A stretch of 64,000 bases of DNA from an uncultured Draconibacterium sp. Its GTDB lineage: Bacteria > Bacteroidota > Bacteroidia > Bacteroidales > Prolixibacteraceae. Under the pieces are notes generated by a model that worked only from the letters and a program-made list of their open reading frames with translations, was not told the DNA's origin and made no database searches. A program made the position numbers and the translations under genes. This document shows, piece by piece, positions 32,936 to 40,906 of the stretch. Each line of letters starts with the position of its first letter. The first letter of the stretch is position 1. The stretch spans positions 434,001-498,000 of the forward strand of contig NZ_OY771649.1 in the NCBI RefSeq assembly GCF_963674925.1, read 5' to 3'.

Positions 32936-33000
32936 ATTTGAGTACAGAGAAGTTTATTCGTGTCTAATTTCTTCTCTCACTACTCACTACTTTCTACTCC
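32936..33000. repeat. Intergenic repeat copy A
   Basis: Contains TGAGTACAGAGA words, GAAGTTTATTCGTGTCTA and CTCACTACTCACTACT. The same order is found inverted at copy C (35399-35518); a related copy B lies at 34950-35055. Confidence 0.7.
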
Positions 33001-33027
33001 AATCTCATGCTTTGTTCATTTTTAAGT

Positions 33028-33993
33028 TCATTCAACACCTATATCTCTAAGTTTCATAACGTTTTTTTTTCTGACTAACCTTAGCTTGTTAAGCTGTACC
33101 AGTGTTACACTTGTAAGAATAAGAAGCAGACCGCCAATTTGTATTCCGGTTACCAGTTCGTTTCCCAGTGATACACCGAGTATTATCGCAATAACCGGAT
33201 TTACATAAGCATGCGTAGCCACCTCGGCGGCCGGACGAACTTTTAACAACCAGATGTATGCGGTGTAGGCGAAAATGGAACCAAAAATAATGAGGTAAAC
33301 AACTGCTGCCCACGATGATATTGAAATCTCTTTGGCTTCTACAGTTGCCATTTCTCCAAGGGATGTCGAGAAAATCCAAAACATAATGGACGCAAATATC
33401 ATTTGCCAGGCTGCTCCTGCAAATGCATCGGTACTGGTTTCGCGCATCGAAAAGTATTTGGTGTAAAGCGTACCCAAGGCCCAGGATATGCATCCAAAAA
33501 TGAGGATGTAGATGCCTATGTTATGAATGTCGGTGATATTTTCATTCAGATATTGTTCCAGGTATAAAAGTAAAACCCCAAGAAAACCAAGTATGATTCC
33601 TCCGATTGTAAACGGATTTCGAAAGTTCTTTTTCCACATCGGGAAATCGAGCAGCAAGATCCAAATAGTAGTGGAGGATGCGATAATGGCAACCAGGCTG
33701 CTGGTTACGTAGCTTTGCGCCAGCATAATCACCGCCATATCGATAAACAACAGTACGAGGCCGCTTACCGCCGATTTTTTTACCAGGCTTTTCTCAAATA
33801 CTTTCACTCCTTTGTAATAGCGCCATGCCAGCAGAAGGACTCCGGCAATCGAAAAGCGTACTGCACCAAGCAAGAAAGGAGGGAAGTCGTTTAATGCATA
33901 ACCGATGAAGTAGTAGGTTGAACCCCAAACTACATAAATGAGAAAATAGGCAAAAATGATTTGTACCGATTTCTTGTCGATTTTGTTTAGCAT
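33028..33993 (-). CDS. EamA/DMT-family transporter
   Basis: 321 residues with ten membrane segments in two EamA halves (YFLIYVVWGSTYYFIGYALNDFPPFLLGAVRF starts the first; CISWALGTLYTKYF begins the second, near residue 170). The family exports amino acids, nucleosides or other metabolites; substrate cannot be told from sequence. 5 bases downstream of the DUF3737 gene on the same strand, so these two form an operon. Confidence 0.85.
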   Translation of the reverse strand: MLNKIDKKSVQIIFAYFLIYVVWGSTYYFIGYALNDFPPFLLGAVRFSIAGVLLLAWRYYKGVKVFEKSLVKKSAVSGLVLLFIDMAVIMLAQSYVTSSLVAIIASSTTIWILLLDFPMWKKNFRNPFTIGGIILGFLGVLLLYLEQYLNENITDIHNIGIYILIFGCISWALGTLYTKYFSMRETSTDAFAGAAWQMIFASIMFWIFSTSLGEMATVEAKEISISSWAAVVYLIIFGSIFAYTAYIWLLKVRPAAEVATHAYVNPVIAIILGVSLGNELVTGIQIGGLLLILTSVTLVQLNKLRLVRKKNVMKLRDIGVE

Positions 33994-33998
33994 AGCCC

Positions 33999-34856
33999 CT
34001 AAACGTTTACTTCGCTTTGAACCTTTATTTTACAGCCGCCCGGACATTTACAGTGTTCATCGAAAATGATTTCGCCAATGCTTTGTGCCAGAATTTCGCC
34101 TTTTGAAGGATTTTTTACACTGGCAACCGGACTTGAAATTTCGGCTTTTAAGGTGCTGTATTCAAATGCCAGATCGGCATCCTCTTTCATTTTGCAGTTT
34201 TCCAGCACTAAATTCTGTGCATAACACAAGGGCTGCGTTCCACCAATTACACAGTTAACCAGTCGCAGGTTTTTCGAGTGCCAGCCCAGGTATTCTCCAT
34301 CAATTACCGAATCGTAAACCGTTACATTTTCGGTATTCCAGAAAGCGTCTTTCGAGTTGAGGTGCGAGTTGCGGATTTCAACATTTTTTGCGTACTGAAA
34401 ACTATAGTTTCCCTGAAGTGTAAGATTCTCAATTTTTATATTCTCGCTGTTTTTAAAGATGTAATCGCCATTATTCACCTTTACGTCTTCAAATTCAATG
34501 TTCCGGCACCACCAGGTACATTCTTGTGCATCGGTAAGTTCCACGTTTTTCAGGTACAATCCGTCAATTTCGCGAAACATCTTTGGTGCTTCCACACGGG
34601 TATTTACCATTCGCAGGTTTTTGCAATACCAAATAGCTGCCCGGCCTCCGGGAGTAAACAAACAGTCCTCTATAATGCTGTTTGTATTGTGCCAAAACGG
34701 GTATTTCCCGCTAAAAGTACAGGCGGTAGCTCTTATGTTGCCTGCTTCTTTAAGGGCGGATTCTCCTGTGCCAATTTCAACTTTTTTAATGTGTAAGTTT
34801 TGTGCTGCAAATAAAGGGCGTTCTCCTTCAAAAAATCTGTTTTCTACTAGTTTCAT
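33999..34856 (-). CDS. DUF3737 family right-handed beta-helix-like protein
   Basis: 285 residues. NRFFEGERPLFAAQNL, FSGKYPFWHNTNSIIEDCLF and the repeating pattern of ~22-residue rungs (KNVEIRNSHL, ENVTVYDSVI, KNLRLVNCVIGG) are those of DUF3737, a pectate-lyase-like fold common in gut and anaerobic bacteria. A cluster of cysteines ends it (HCKCPGGCKIK), perhaps metal-binding. Function unknown; no signal peptide. Confidence 0.85.
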   Translation of the reverse strand: MKLVENRFFEGERPLFAAQNLHIKKVEIGTGESALKEAGNIRATACTFSGKYPFWHNTNSIIEDCLFTPGGRAAIWYCKNLRMVNTRVEAPKMFREIDGLYLKNVELTDAQECTWWCRNIEFEDVKVNNGDYIFKNSENIKIENLTLQGNYSFQYAKNVEIRNSHLNSKDAFWNTENVTVYDSVIDGEYLGWHSKNLRLVNCVIGGTQPLCYAQNLVLENCKMKEDADLAFEYSTLKAEISSPVASVKNPSKGEILAQSIGEIIFDEHCKCPGGCKIKVQSEVNV

Positions 34857-34949
34857 GTTGAATTATGTTCTTAATAATATTATAAGACACTAATATCTTA
34901 ATTAGGTTTAAAAAGTGTAGCTGTTTTCTGTGTTATTTTCTGAAATTGT

Positions 34950-35055
34950 AGAGAATTGAGCACAAAGTATTGAGTACAGAGTACAAAGTATTGAGAATTG
35001 AGTATTGAAAATCATTTTGCTTTTTCTCTCACTACTAAGGTCTCACTACTTACTA
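34950..35055. repeat. Intergenic repeat copy B
   Basis: AT-rich stretch of GAGTACAAAGTATTGAGAATTGAG-type units ending CTCACTACTAAGGTCTCACTACT. Same orientation as copy A, less conserved. It abuts an AraC gene fragment. Confidence 0.6.
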
Positions 35056-35060
35056 CTGGC

Positions 35061-35114
35061 ATGTTTAACAAGCAGGTGGGGAAGTGCCCAACGAAGTACC
35101 GCAGGTTGAATTAA
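35061..35114 (+). pseudogene. AraC-family regulator remnant (last 17 codons)
   Basis: Reads MFNKQVGKCPTKYRRLN then stop, the F.KQ.G..PTKYR end typical of AraC/XylS helix-turn-helix domains. Nothing upstream continues the domain; repeat copy B directly precedes it, so the gene seems to have been cut by a rearrangement at the repeat. The following ~280 bases to copy C are AT-rich and hold no convincing gene. Confidence 0.45.
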
Positions 35115-35398
35115 AAAATGTTCAGGCCATGTACCCCAAATTTGCATATGGCCGAAAAGCCCATAGAACCTACATTCAACAGCCTTCTGCTTCCATTTAT
35201 AAACCGATTTTACAAAATTATTTAGTAAAAAAGTTTTATAACTTTAATAAATATTATTATTTTCAACAATCGTTTAACCTATTGTCATACTGAAAATTGC
35301 AGACACATAAAATCCAGTAAACAACTAAAATATTTGAAAACACACCGCTTTTTAACGAACAAAGTTTGAATAAAATTAAACATGAATAAGTAAGGTTT

Positions 35399-35518
35399 AT
35401 TAGTAGTGAGTAGAGAGTAATGAGTAGTGAGTAGTGAGAAAATAGACACGAATAAACTTCTTAATACTAAATACTCAAATCTTAGTACTCACTACTCACA
35501 ACTCAATACTCAAATCGA
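35399..35518. repeat. Intergenic repeat copy C (inverted relative to A)
   Basis: AGTAGTGAGTAGTGAGAAAA, then ATAGACACGAATAAACTTC, then ACTCACTACTCACAACTCA. Its reverse complement follows copy A almost unit for unit. Confidence 0.7.
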
Positions 35519-35577
35519 AATCAATAAAATAAATTCCCCGCCTCCAGGCGGAAATGTTAAATTAAACACATACAATT

Positions 35578-35961
35578 ATGTCTATTAAATTTAAAGTTAT
35601 TGAGAAAGGCCAACCCGGAGTAGCCGGTGGTGGCGAAAAAAAGTTTTATGCTTTGGCACAGTCGAGTGGCGATATGACACTGACCAAACTCACCAAAAGC
35701 ATCGAAAAGGTGAGTACGGTTAGTGGTGCCGATATACGCGCGGTGCTTTACGCCATGGTTGATGTAATGAAAGATGCACTTGCCGACGGCCAGATTGTTC
35801 GTTTGGGCGACCTGGGCAGCCTGCGTATAAGTATTTCGAGTAATGGCGAAGACACTGCCGATAAGGTATCGGCAAAGTCGGTTAAAGCCGCCCGAACCAT
35901 TTTTACACCCGGTGCCGAGCTGAAAAACCAGCTTAAAAACATGAAGTACGAAAAGGCCTGA
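35578..35961 (+). CDS. HU-like DNA-binding protein (extended Bacteroidota type)
   Basis: 127 residues: a variable N-terminus with GQPGVAGGGEKKFYAL, then an HU/IHF fold: TLTKLTKSIEKVSTVSGADIRAVLYAMVDVMKDALADGQIVRLGDLGSLRISI and a DNA-contact arm, ending in FTPGAELKNQLKNMKYEKA. Longer than canonical HU (~90), as is usual for this Bacteroidota subfamily. Nucleoid protein or site-specific architectural factor. It stands alone with a strong terminator. Confidence 0.85.
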   Translation: MSIKFKVIEKGQPGVAGGGEKKFYALAQSSGDMTLTKLTKSIEKVSTVSGADIRAVLYAMVDVMKDALADGQIVRLGDLGSLRISISSNGEDTADKVSAKSVKAARTIFTPGAELKNQLKNMKYEKA

Positions 35962-35985
35962 TAACAGGGCTTTTCAGAAGCATAA

Positions 35986-36027
35986 AAAAACCACACTACG
36001 TTTTTACAAAAACATAGTGTGGTTTTT
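35986..36027 (+). terminator. Strong terminator after HU gene
   Basis: Stem AAAAACCACACTA / TAGTGTGGTTTTT (13/13 bp), extended inward by GTTTTT / AAAAAC around an ACA loop. A-run on the left and T-run on the right make it bidirectional. Confidence 0.9.
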
Positions 36028-36216
36028 AAAAAAGGACGTGTGGTTTTTGTGAAAACGTAAGCATGTTTTTTTACAAGCATAACTATAACATCGCTTTTTA
36101 ACTTTTACATCGAAAACAATTCTGCCCCGGTTCTGCTCCGGGCCTTTAGGGAACCGGCTCAGCAGGTTCGGGAAGTAAACCAGTGTTGTTTTAATTATTT
36201 ATTATGCTAATTTTAA

Positions 36217-36483
36217 GCTCCGAATAAAGTGTTTGAGAATACACTAAAACAAAGTAATATTACAAAACCATATACCATTCATATGTTACGACATTCGTTT
36301 GCCACTCATATACTGGAACAAGGTGTCGATATGAGATATATTCAAAATTTGTTAGGACATGAATCGACAAAAAAGACAGAGATATACACTCACGTTAGCC
36401 AAAATGCTCTGCACAAAATAAAAAGTCCGCCAGACTGCATTTTTAATGATAAAACAAACAATAACAATAAGTTACGCCAGTAA
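36217..36483 (+). pseudogene. C-terminal remnant of a tyrosine recombinase (integron-integrase-like)
   Basis: Only the last ~88 codons survive, after a TAA at 36214. They hold HMLRHSFATHILEQG (box II His and Arg), NLLGHES (box III His) and TEIYTHVSQ with the nucleophile Tyr; the end KIKSPPDCIF resembles the KSPLD terminus of IntI-type enzymes. The N-terminal two thirds with catalytic Arg I are missing, so it should be inactive. It reads toward the cassettes and ends ~40 bases before the first cassette boundary, where an integron integrase would sit. Confidence 0.7.
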
Positions 36484-36533
36484 CAGCTAATAAGATATAT
36501 GTGTACCATACACTTATACATACGTTGTGCTCA
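36484..36533 (+). other. Upstream recombination site (attI or leading attC) and start of cassette 1
   Basis: A short imperfect hairpin (ATATATGTGTA / TACACTTATACAT around CCA, 36496-36522) is followed by CGTTGTGCTCA. The crossover should lie after the G of GTTGTGC (36524). GTTGTGCTCA is exactly complementary to 37442-37451 at the end of cassette 1. Confidence 0.5.
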
Positions 36534-36556
36534 ATAAAAAAACGGCCCCATAATTT

Positions 36557-37432
36557 ATGATTATGAAATACATTCTTATCCCCCTTTTAATAATTTCATT
36601 AATAGCTTGTAAAAAAAGCAAAAGGGCAGAAAGTGCATTAAAGAATGCGGATGTAAAAATCTATTCTAAGACTATAGAAGAGCCTAATAAAGTCATTGAT
36701 ACCTGCAGTTTTGAATATTTTATAACAAAAACAGATAACTATGGAGAAATACCAAAGTATTTGGTTGACTCTTTTATTGGCGAAGAATGGTATAATACTA
36801 ATGATGCATATCAAGCATTTTATGGGGATAATGAAAATAAGCACTATTGCCTTAATGGCAATAAGATTATAACCTTCCAAATTACAAGTTTTGGCGTATG
36901 TTCTGATACATATTTGTCTACGTATAACTCTAGAGGAAAGATGATTTCAAATCTAATAGTTGGGGGAAATTGTGACGCTGATTTGTCTTCAGCTCATTAT
37001 TCATTCAATTATTTTAGCATTTATTCTGACAGCTTAGTTGAAACATATAAAAAGACTATTCAAGCAGTTGATTACAAACATACACTACCAGACTCTATAG
37101 AAAGCTTAGACGATGTTGAAACAAAAGAAATTATAGAGTGTAAGCAGTACATTATAAAAACGAATGGAATAATTGAGAAGCAAAGAAAAACGAAAAACAT
37201 TCTAAATAGAGATGAGTTAATGAACCTTGATATTCAATCATTGAGGATTATGCGGAATGAATTCTTTGCTAGGTATGGTTATAAGTTTAAAAGCAAAGAT
37301 TTAAATGATTACTTTTCTCAAATAGAATGGTATTCACCAAAGTATGATGATGTCTCAGATAAGCTTTCTGCATTTGAGATTTACAATATTAGTTTAATCA
37401 AAGAGGTTGAAAGTGAAAAAAATGATAAATAA
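36557..37432 (+). CDS. Cassette 1: YARHG-domain lipoprotein
   Basis: 291 residues. Lipobox LIISLIAC near residue 18 predicts a lipoprotein. The middle is unrecognised. The C-terminal ~55 residues (LRIMRNEFFARYGYKFKSKDLNDYFSQIEWYSP, ending NISLIKEVE) are a YARHG domain, an extracellular peptidoglycan- or envelope-associated module of unknown role. Much AT-richer than the surrounding chromosome, as cassette genes often are. The start ATG is 33 bases after the cassette boundary. Confidence 0.7.
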   Translation: MIMKYILIPLLIISLIACKKSKRAESALKNADVKIYSKTIEEPNKVIDTCSFEYFITKTDNYGEIPKYLVDSFIGEEWYNTNDAYQAFYGDNENKHYCLNGNKIITFQITSFGVCSDTYLSTYNSRGKMISNLIVGGNCDADLSSAHYSFNYFSIYSDSLVETYKKTIQAVDYKHTLPDSIESLDDVETKEIIECKQYIIKTNGIIEKQRKTKNILNRDELMNLDIQSLRIMRNEFFARYGYKFKSKDLNDYFSQIEWYSPKYDDVSDKLSAFEIYNISLIKEVESEKNDK

Positions 37433-37441
37433 ATTAATTAC

Positions 37442-37642
37442 TGAGCACAACAGGCTAGTATAGATAATATGGCAATGAGGCTGTTACACGACTCGCTGTG
37501 GTTTCTAGCAGCTCCGCCAAATCAGAGATTTGACAGAGAATGAACTTTGAATTTCTCAGTAAAATCTCTGATTTGGCTCTGTGGGGAATCCCAAGAGAAT
37601 TTGGTTTCTAACGCCATACTATCCATCTAGCAATCGTTGTGG
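37442..37642 (+). repeat. attC site of cassette 1
   Basis: R'' TGAGCACAAC (37442-37451); L'' GCTAGTATAGATAATATGGC (37454-37473) pairs imperfectly with L' GCCATACTATCCATCTAGC (37613-37631); R' CGTTGTGG (37635-37642). The ~140-base centre has its own hairpin: CCAAATCAGAGATTT (37517-37531) with AAATCTCTGATTTGG (37562-37576). Long attC sites of this kind are known from sedentary integrons. Confidence 0.7.
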
Positions 37643-37668
37643 GGCATTGAAAAACAGGACACAGTAAC

Positions 37669-38250
37669 ATGACACGAAACCTTAATATATCATTGACTAT
37701 ATCGATTCTATTTGTCGGATTGATAAGGCTTCGACCGATTTGGGAACGTAACCCAGGTGGATTTTGGAACATGTTATTTTTTCTGGGAATTGCAGTATTA
37801 TTTTTCTGGCTGATTGTTAAAATTATAATTGAGATTTTCAGACTAATAAAGCAACGAACAAATCTGACTTTAAAATTATTTATACCAATTTTGATAATGA
37901 CTGTTCTGCTTTTGGACGGAATGTTTAATCCGTTAAAAATTAATCTTGACAAGATATACGGACAAGTAATGTTTCGTGCATGTTATGAAGGGACACAAAA
38001 TCAAGCAACCTTCAAATTGAGAGAAAGCGGGAAGTTCGATATCCATTGGACTGGAGTGTTTTTCGCCGATAACTTTTACACTGGAGATTACATAAAAACT
38101 GGTGATACAATATTGCTAAATTTTAATACCGAGATTCCAAGGAATTTGAATGATACTTTGTTTGTAAAAGGTGAATATATATACAGATTACAAGGTGATT
38201 CTTTGATTTCAACTCATTTCTACTTGGGAAATTGTAAAGGCTTAAATTAA
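37669..38250 (+). CDS. Cassette 2, gene 1: membrane protein, 193 aa
   Basis: Three hydrophobic spans (~7-22, 33-55, 68-86: NISLTISILFVGLI, NMLFFLGIAVLFFWLIVKIII, LFIPILIMTVLLLDG) and a C-terminal soluble domain of ~100 residues (FKLRESGKFDIHWTGVFF; YRLQGDSLISTHFYLG) that probably faces outward. No family recognised. Two bases before the next gene, so cassette 2 carries a two-gene unit. Confidence 0.6.
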   Translation: MTRNLNISLTISILFVGLIRLRPIWERNPGGFWNMLFFLGIAVLFFWLIVKIIIEIFRLIKQRTNLTLKLFIPILIMTVLLLDGMFNPLKINLDKIYGQVMFRACYEGTQNQATFKLRESGKFDIHWTGVFFADNFYTGDYIKTGDTILLNFNTEIPRNLNDTLFVKGEYIYRLQGDSLISTHFYLGNCKGLN

Positions 38251-38251
38251 C

Positions 38252-38794
38252 ATGGAAAGATTTGTACTATTACTATTAGGAATTGTTTTGCTTGGTTGCA
38301 ATAATGCCAAGCATAAAGATAATAGTCTAAATCAACTGACGATTGTTGACTCAATTGATTTCAAAGTGGATAAGTCCCAATTAGCCATTTTACAATTAGA
38401 TACGACTCAAGCTTGGACTTTTAAAAATTGTAAAAGAGCTGATTTATCTGACCAAGAATTAGTAATTATCGAAAAGGTATTAATGGATTGTATTGGGTTC
38501 TACAATACTCAACAATTGAATCATTTTCGAAAACTTGATTCAATTTATCCCAACAGAAACTTTGATAGCAAACAATTTACTATTGAACTTAAAGATTATA
38601 AAAGGCAATATATTCCAGTGATTAATATGTCAGGTGAAAAAGAAGTTTGGGTAAATTGCTTTTGTCAAACGATGGGACATGATTGGAAAACAGAAGAGGT
38701 GTTTATTTTGGATGGAGGTAACTGTTTCTTTAATCTTAAAATCAATATAGACACTAAAAAATACTATGACTTTATGGTCAATGGAGAAGCTTAA
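38252..38794 (+). CDS. Cassette 2, gene 2: lipoprotein, 180 aa
   Basis: Signal peptide with lipobox LLLGIVLLGC (Cys near residue 16). The body has a C-terminal cysteine-containing stretch (GEKEVWVNCFCQTMGHDW, EVFILDGGNCFFNLKINID) seen in hypothetical Bacteroidota lipoproteins; function unknown. It ends ~17 bases before the R'' box of its cassette. Confidence 0.6.
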   Translation: MERFVLLLLGIVLLGCNNAKHKDNSLNQLTIVDSIDFKVDKSQLAILQLDTTQAWTFKNCKRADLSDQELVIIEKVLMDCIGFYNTQQLNHFRKLDSIYPNRNFDSKQFTIELKDYKRQYIPVINMSGEKEVWVNCFCQTMGHDWKTEEVFILDGGNCFFNLKINIDTKKYYDFMVNGEA

Positions 38795-38902
38795 AAATGA
38801 AAAACAACGACCCCACAATCGAGTAGCCCGCCCCGCCAGCAAACGCTAGCAGGGAGAGGCTCTCACACCACCGTACGTACGGGTCTCGTATACGGCGGTT
38901 CG

Positions 38903-40198
38903 CTAAGTCATAGGAAACAACGGTGATTTTGGTTTCACCTCGTTGTAAAGATCCAGCAAAGGAACGTAACCCCGCATTTTCAACCGATCAACAGTAATTG
39001 TAGTACCAAGAATTGGGCTTTGGGCAATAGCCCAGCCACCCATTCGCGAACGGCTCCATTGATAGGCTTTTCCCGGATCGACGCCTAAACGAATCAGGTT
39101 TTTCCTTTTTCGTTCGGGTTTCTTCCAGTAATGCCAAATACAATATCGGAGGCGGTTGCGAAGCCACCCGTCAAGGTCAGCGAGTTTGATCTGTATACTT
39201 GCCAAACGGAAAGCATTGATCCAGCCGCGCTGAACCTCGTTAAGTTTTCCGATACGCTCGTCGAAACTCATTGGGGTGGTCTTGCGGGTGATGGTTTTCA
39301 GTTTGTACTTTAAACTGCTCCAGCTCTTTTCTGATACTACCAGTTGATACTTGCCGCGTTCACCTTTCCGGTAGGTTGGCACAAAGCCAAAACCGAGAAG
39401 GATAAAATGTACAGGACGACGGATACCGCTTTTCTCCCGGTTGATGGGCAACTTCAGTTTTCGTTTCAGAAAACGATAGATGTTATTCCCAACTTTTCGG
39501 GCGGATGTTTTAGTTTTCAGATAAATACTAAAGTCATCAGCATAACGAACAAATCGAAAGCCTTGCCGTTCCAGTTCCCTGTCGAGTTCATGTAGCATGA
39601 TGTTCGACAGTAACGGGCTCAGCGGGCTGCCCTGCGGTACGCCTTTGCGGCGTTTAACCAGTTTTCCCTTGATTTGAATCGGGGAACGCAGCCACTTGCG
39701 GATAAGACGCATCGTTTCGCGGCATTTGATTTTGCGGTAAAGCAGTTGCAGAAGGTAGCAGTGGTTTACTTCGTCGAAGAAAGTTTTCAGGTCGATATCG
39801 ACGATATGCTGAAACCCCTCGTTGATGTAGCCCTTTGCCTTCAGTACTGCCTGTTGCACGCTCCGGTTGGGGCGGAATCCAAAACTGGAATCCGAAAACT
39901 CATACTCGAAACGTGCCGTGATTACTTGTAAAACTGCCTGTTGTAACAGGCGATCGGTTACTGTAGGGATCCCCAGTAAACGGGTTTTCCCTTTTCCTTT
40001 CGGAATCTCTACTCCTAAAATGGCTTGTGGTAAATACTTCCCGCTTCGAACCTTAGCTGTTAGTTCTTTCTTGTCGATAGCAAGTAAGTCTGACAAGCGG
40101 GTTACCGGCATACCGTCAACTCCTGCCGAACCGTGGTTCTGCCGGACTTTATACATTGCCTGTAACAGGTTTTTCCGCGTTAGAATTTGTTCAATCAT
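38903..40198 (-). CDS. ltrA: Group II intron reverse transcriptase/maturase 1
   Basis: 431 residues from ATG 40198 (MIEQILTRKNLLQAMYKV); a longer frame from a TTG at 40273 adds an unlikely leader. RT blocks in order: HGSAGVDGMPV, RLLGIPTVTDRLLQQAV, SSFGFRPNRSVQQAV, VDIDLKTFFDEVNH, KGVPQGSPLSPLLSNI, and catalytic FVRYADDFSIY; maturase X region with NEVQRGWINAFRLA. No C-terminal HNH endonuclease, typical of short IEPs such as class C. It would mediate splicing and retrohoming. The ORF ends ~7 bases before domain V. Confidence 0.9.
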   Translation of the reverse strand: MIEQILTRKNLLQAMYKVRQNHGSAGVDGMPVTRLSDLLAIDKKELTAKVRSGKYLPQAILGVEIPKGKGKTRLLGIPTVTDRLLQQAVLQVITARFEYEFSDSSFGFRPNRSVQQAVLKAKGYINEGFQHIVDIDLKTFFDEVNHCYLLQLLYRKIKCRETMRLIRKWLRSPIQIKGKLVKRRKGVPQGSPLSPLLSNIMLHELDRELERQGFRFVRYADDFSIYLKTKTSARKVGNNIYRFLKRKLKLPINREKSGIRRPVHFILLGFGFVPTYRKGERGKYQLVVSEKSWSSLKYKLKTITRKTTPMSFDERIGKLNEVQRGWINAFRLASIQIKLADLDGWLRNRLRYCIWHYWKKPERKRKNLIRLGVDPGKAYQWSRSRMGGWAIAQSPILGTTITVDRLKMRGYVPLLDLYNEVKPKSPLFPMT

Positions 40199-40372
40199 CT
40201 CAGAATCATGCTTTGTTTCCCTGTTCCTCCTAATGCAGGGCTGGGAAATGCCTCCCTGCAACATTTGGAACAACTCATGCGTTCAGCCCTTCAGTTCCTC
40301 TGTGAGGCCTCCGCCGTTTTCTGACAGCTCGTTTCCTGAACCTACTATGGCGTCTGCTGACTTCCTGACGGC

Positions 40373-40386
40373 CCGCCAGCTGGCGG
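40373..40386. repeat. REP-like palindrome copy 1 (inside intron 1)
   Basis: CCGCCAGCTGGCGG, perfectly self-complementary, followed by ACATCAGGA. A degenerate relative, TCCGTTGGCTGACGGA with TCAGGA after it, lies at 44802-44817. Confidence 0.6.
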
Positions 40387-40610
40387 ACATCAGGATCTCC
40401 CCAGGTAAGAGCATCTTCCTTCCTCCAATCGCTGCGACATCTACTACCGAACATAACCGAAGTTTATAGGACGTTACAATGATGTGCTTGCTTATCCATG
40501 TTTCGATAGCCTCATATGTCGTTTCTGTTCGTCAGTACCGGAGTTTGCCGGTTGGCTTCCTTCACTGCTGCAGTTACCCGCAACCAGCTTGCCACTTGCT
40601 AATGCTTCCA

Positions 40611-40626
40611 TCCGCCAGCTGGCGGA
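40611..40626. repeat. REP-like palindrome copy 2 (inside intron 1)
   Basis: TCCGCCAGCTGGCGGA, perfect 16-base palindrome, 238 bases from copy 1 and in the 5' domain region of intron 1. Confidence 0.6.
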
Positions 40627-40906
40627 TGGCACATAAGGGACTTACACCCTCTGGAAAATTCTCATGTACACTTTAACGTTTAACAATAAAAATTTGTATT
40701 TTAAACATTTTTTCAGAGCTTACAGTAAAGTGTGCACATGCTCATGCTGGGCACACACAAAATGTAAAAAAACATAGCGCGGAGATGCTAAATTTGAAAG
40801 GTAATACAAGTAATAAAGCTAGTCACGGTTTGATAGATGAGTGCTTTGAAAAGCGCTACGTTTCTTACACAAACCGTTGGCAACCATATTAGAACATCCT
40901 GCAAAA

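Larger units (their letters stand above)
38818..40756 (-). mobile_element. Group II intron 1 (in attC of cassette 2)
   Basis: On the minus strand: 5' end GTGTGCCCAGC at 40756, 3' end CTACTCGAT at 38818 (AY end). Domain V is recognisable at 38896-38871 (GCCGTATACG...GTACGTACGG). The exon junction reads TTTTGT|TGTGGGG, i.e. TTGT|T, the site I recall for attC-targeting class C introns, just 3' of the attC stem-loop on the bottom strand. The intron is antisense to the cassettes. Two palindromes CCGCCAGCTGGCGG lie in its 5' half. Confidence 0.7.
38811..40880 (+). repeat. attC site of cassette 2, interrupted by group II intron 1
   Basis: Left piece CCCCACA (38811-38817); right piece from 40757. 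With the intron removed it reads CCCCACAACAAAATGT..., restoring R'' CCCCACAAC, the exact complement of the cassette's GTTGTGGGG start. L'' TGTAAAAAAACATAGCGC (40763-40780) pairs with L' GCGCTACGTTTCTTACA (40853-40869); R' CGTTGG follows at 40875-40880. Confidence 0.7.

Noticed and set aside
35084..35293. 69-codon frame after repeat copy B
   Set aside because: Overlaps the AraC fragment in another frame and has low-complexity Tyr/Phe/Asn content.
35399..35518. CRISPR-like run of ACTCACTACT words
   Set aside because: Units are short, irregular and without spacers; related to the other intergenic repeats. No cas genes.
40199..40273. TTG-initiated extension of RT 1
   Set aside because: Adds a leader unlike other group II RTs, whereas ATG 40198 begins at the conserved start of RT block 0.
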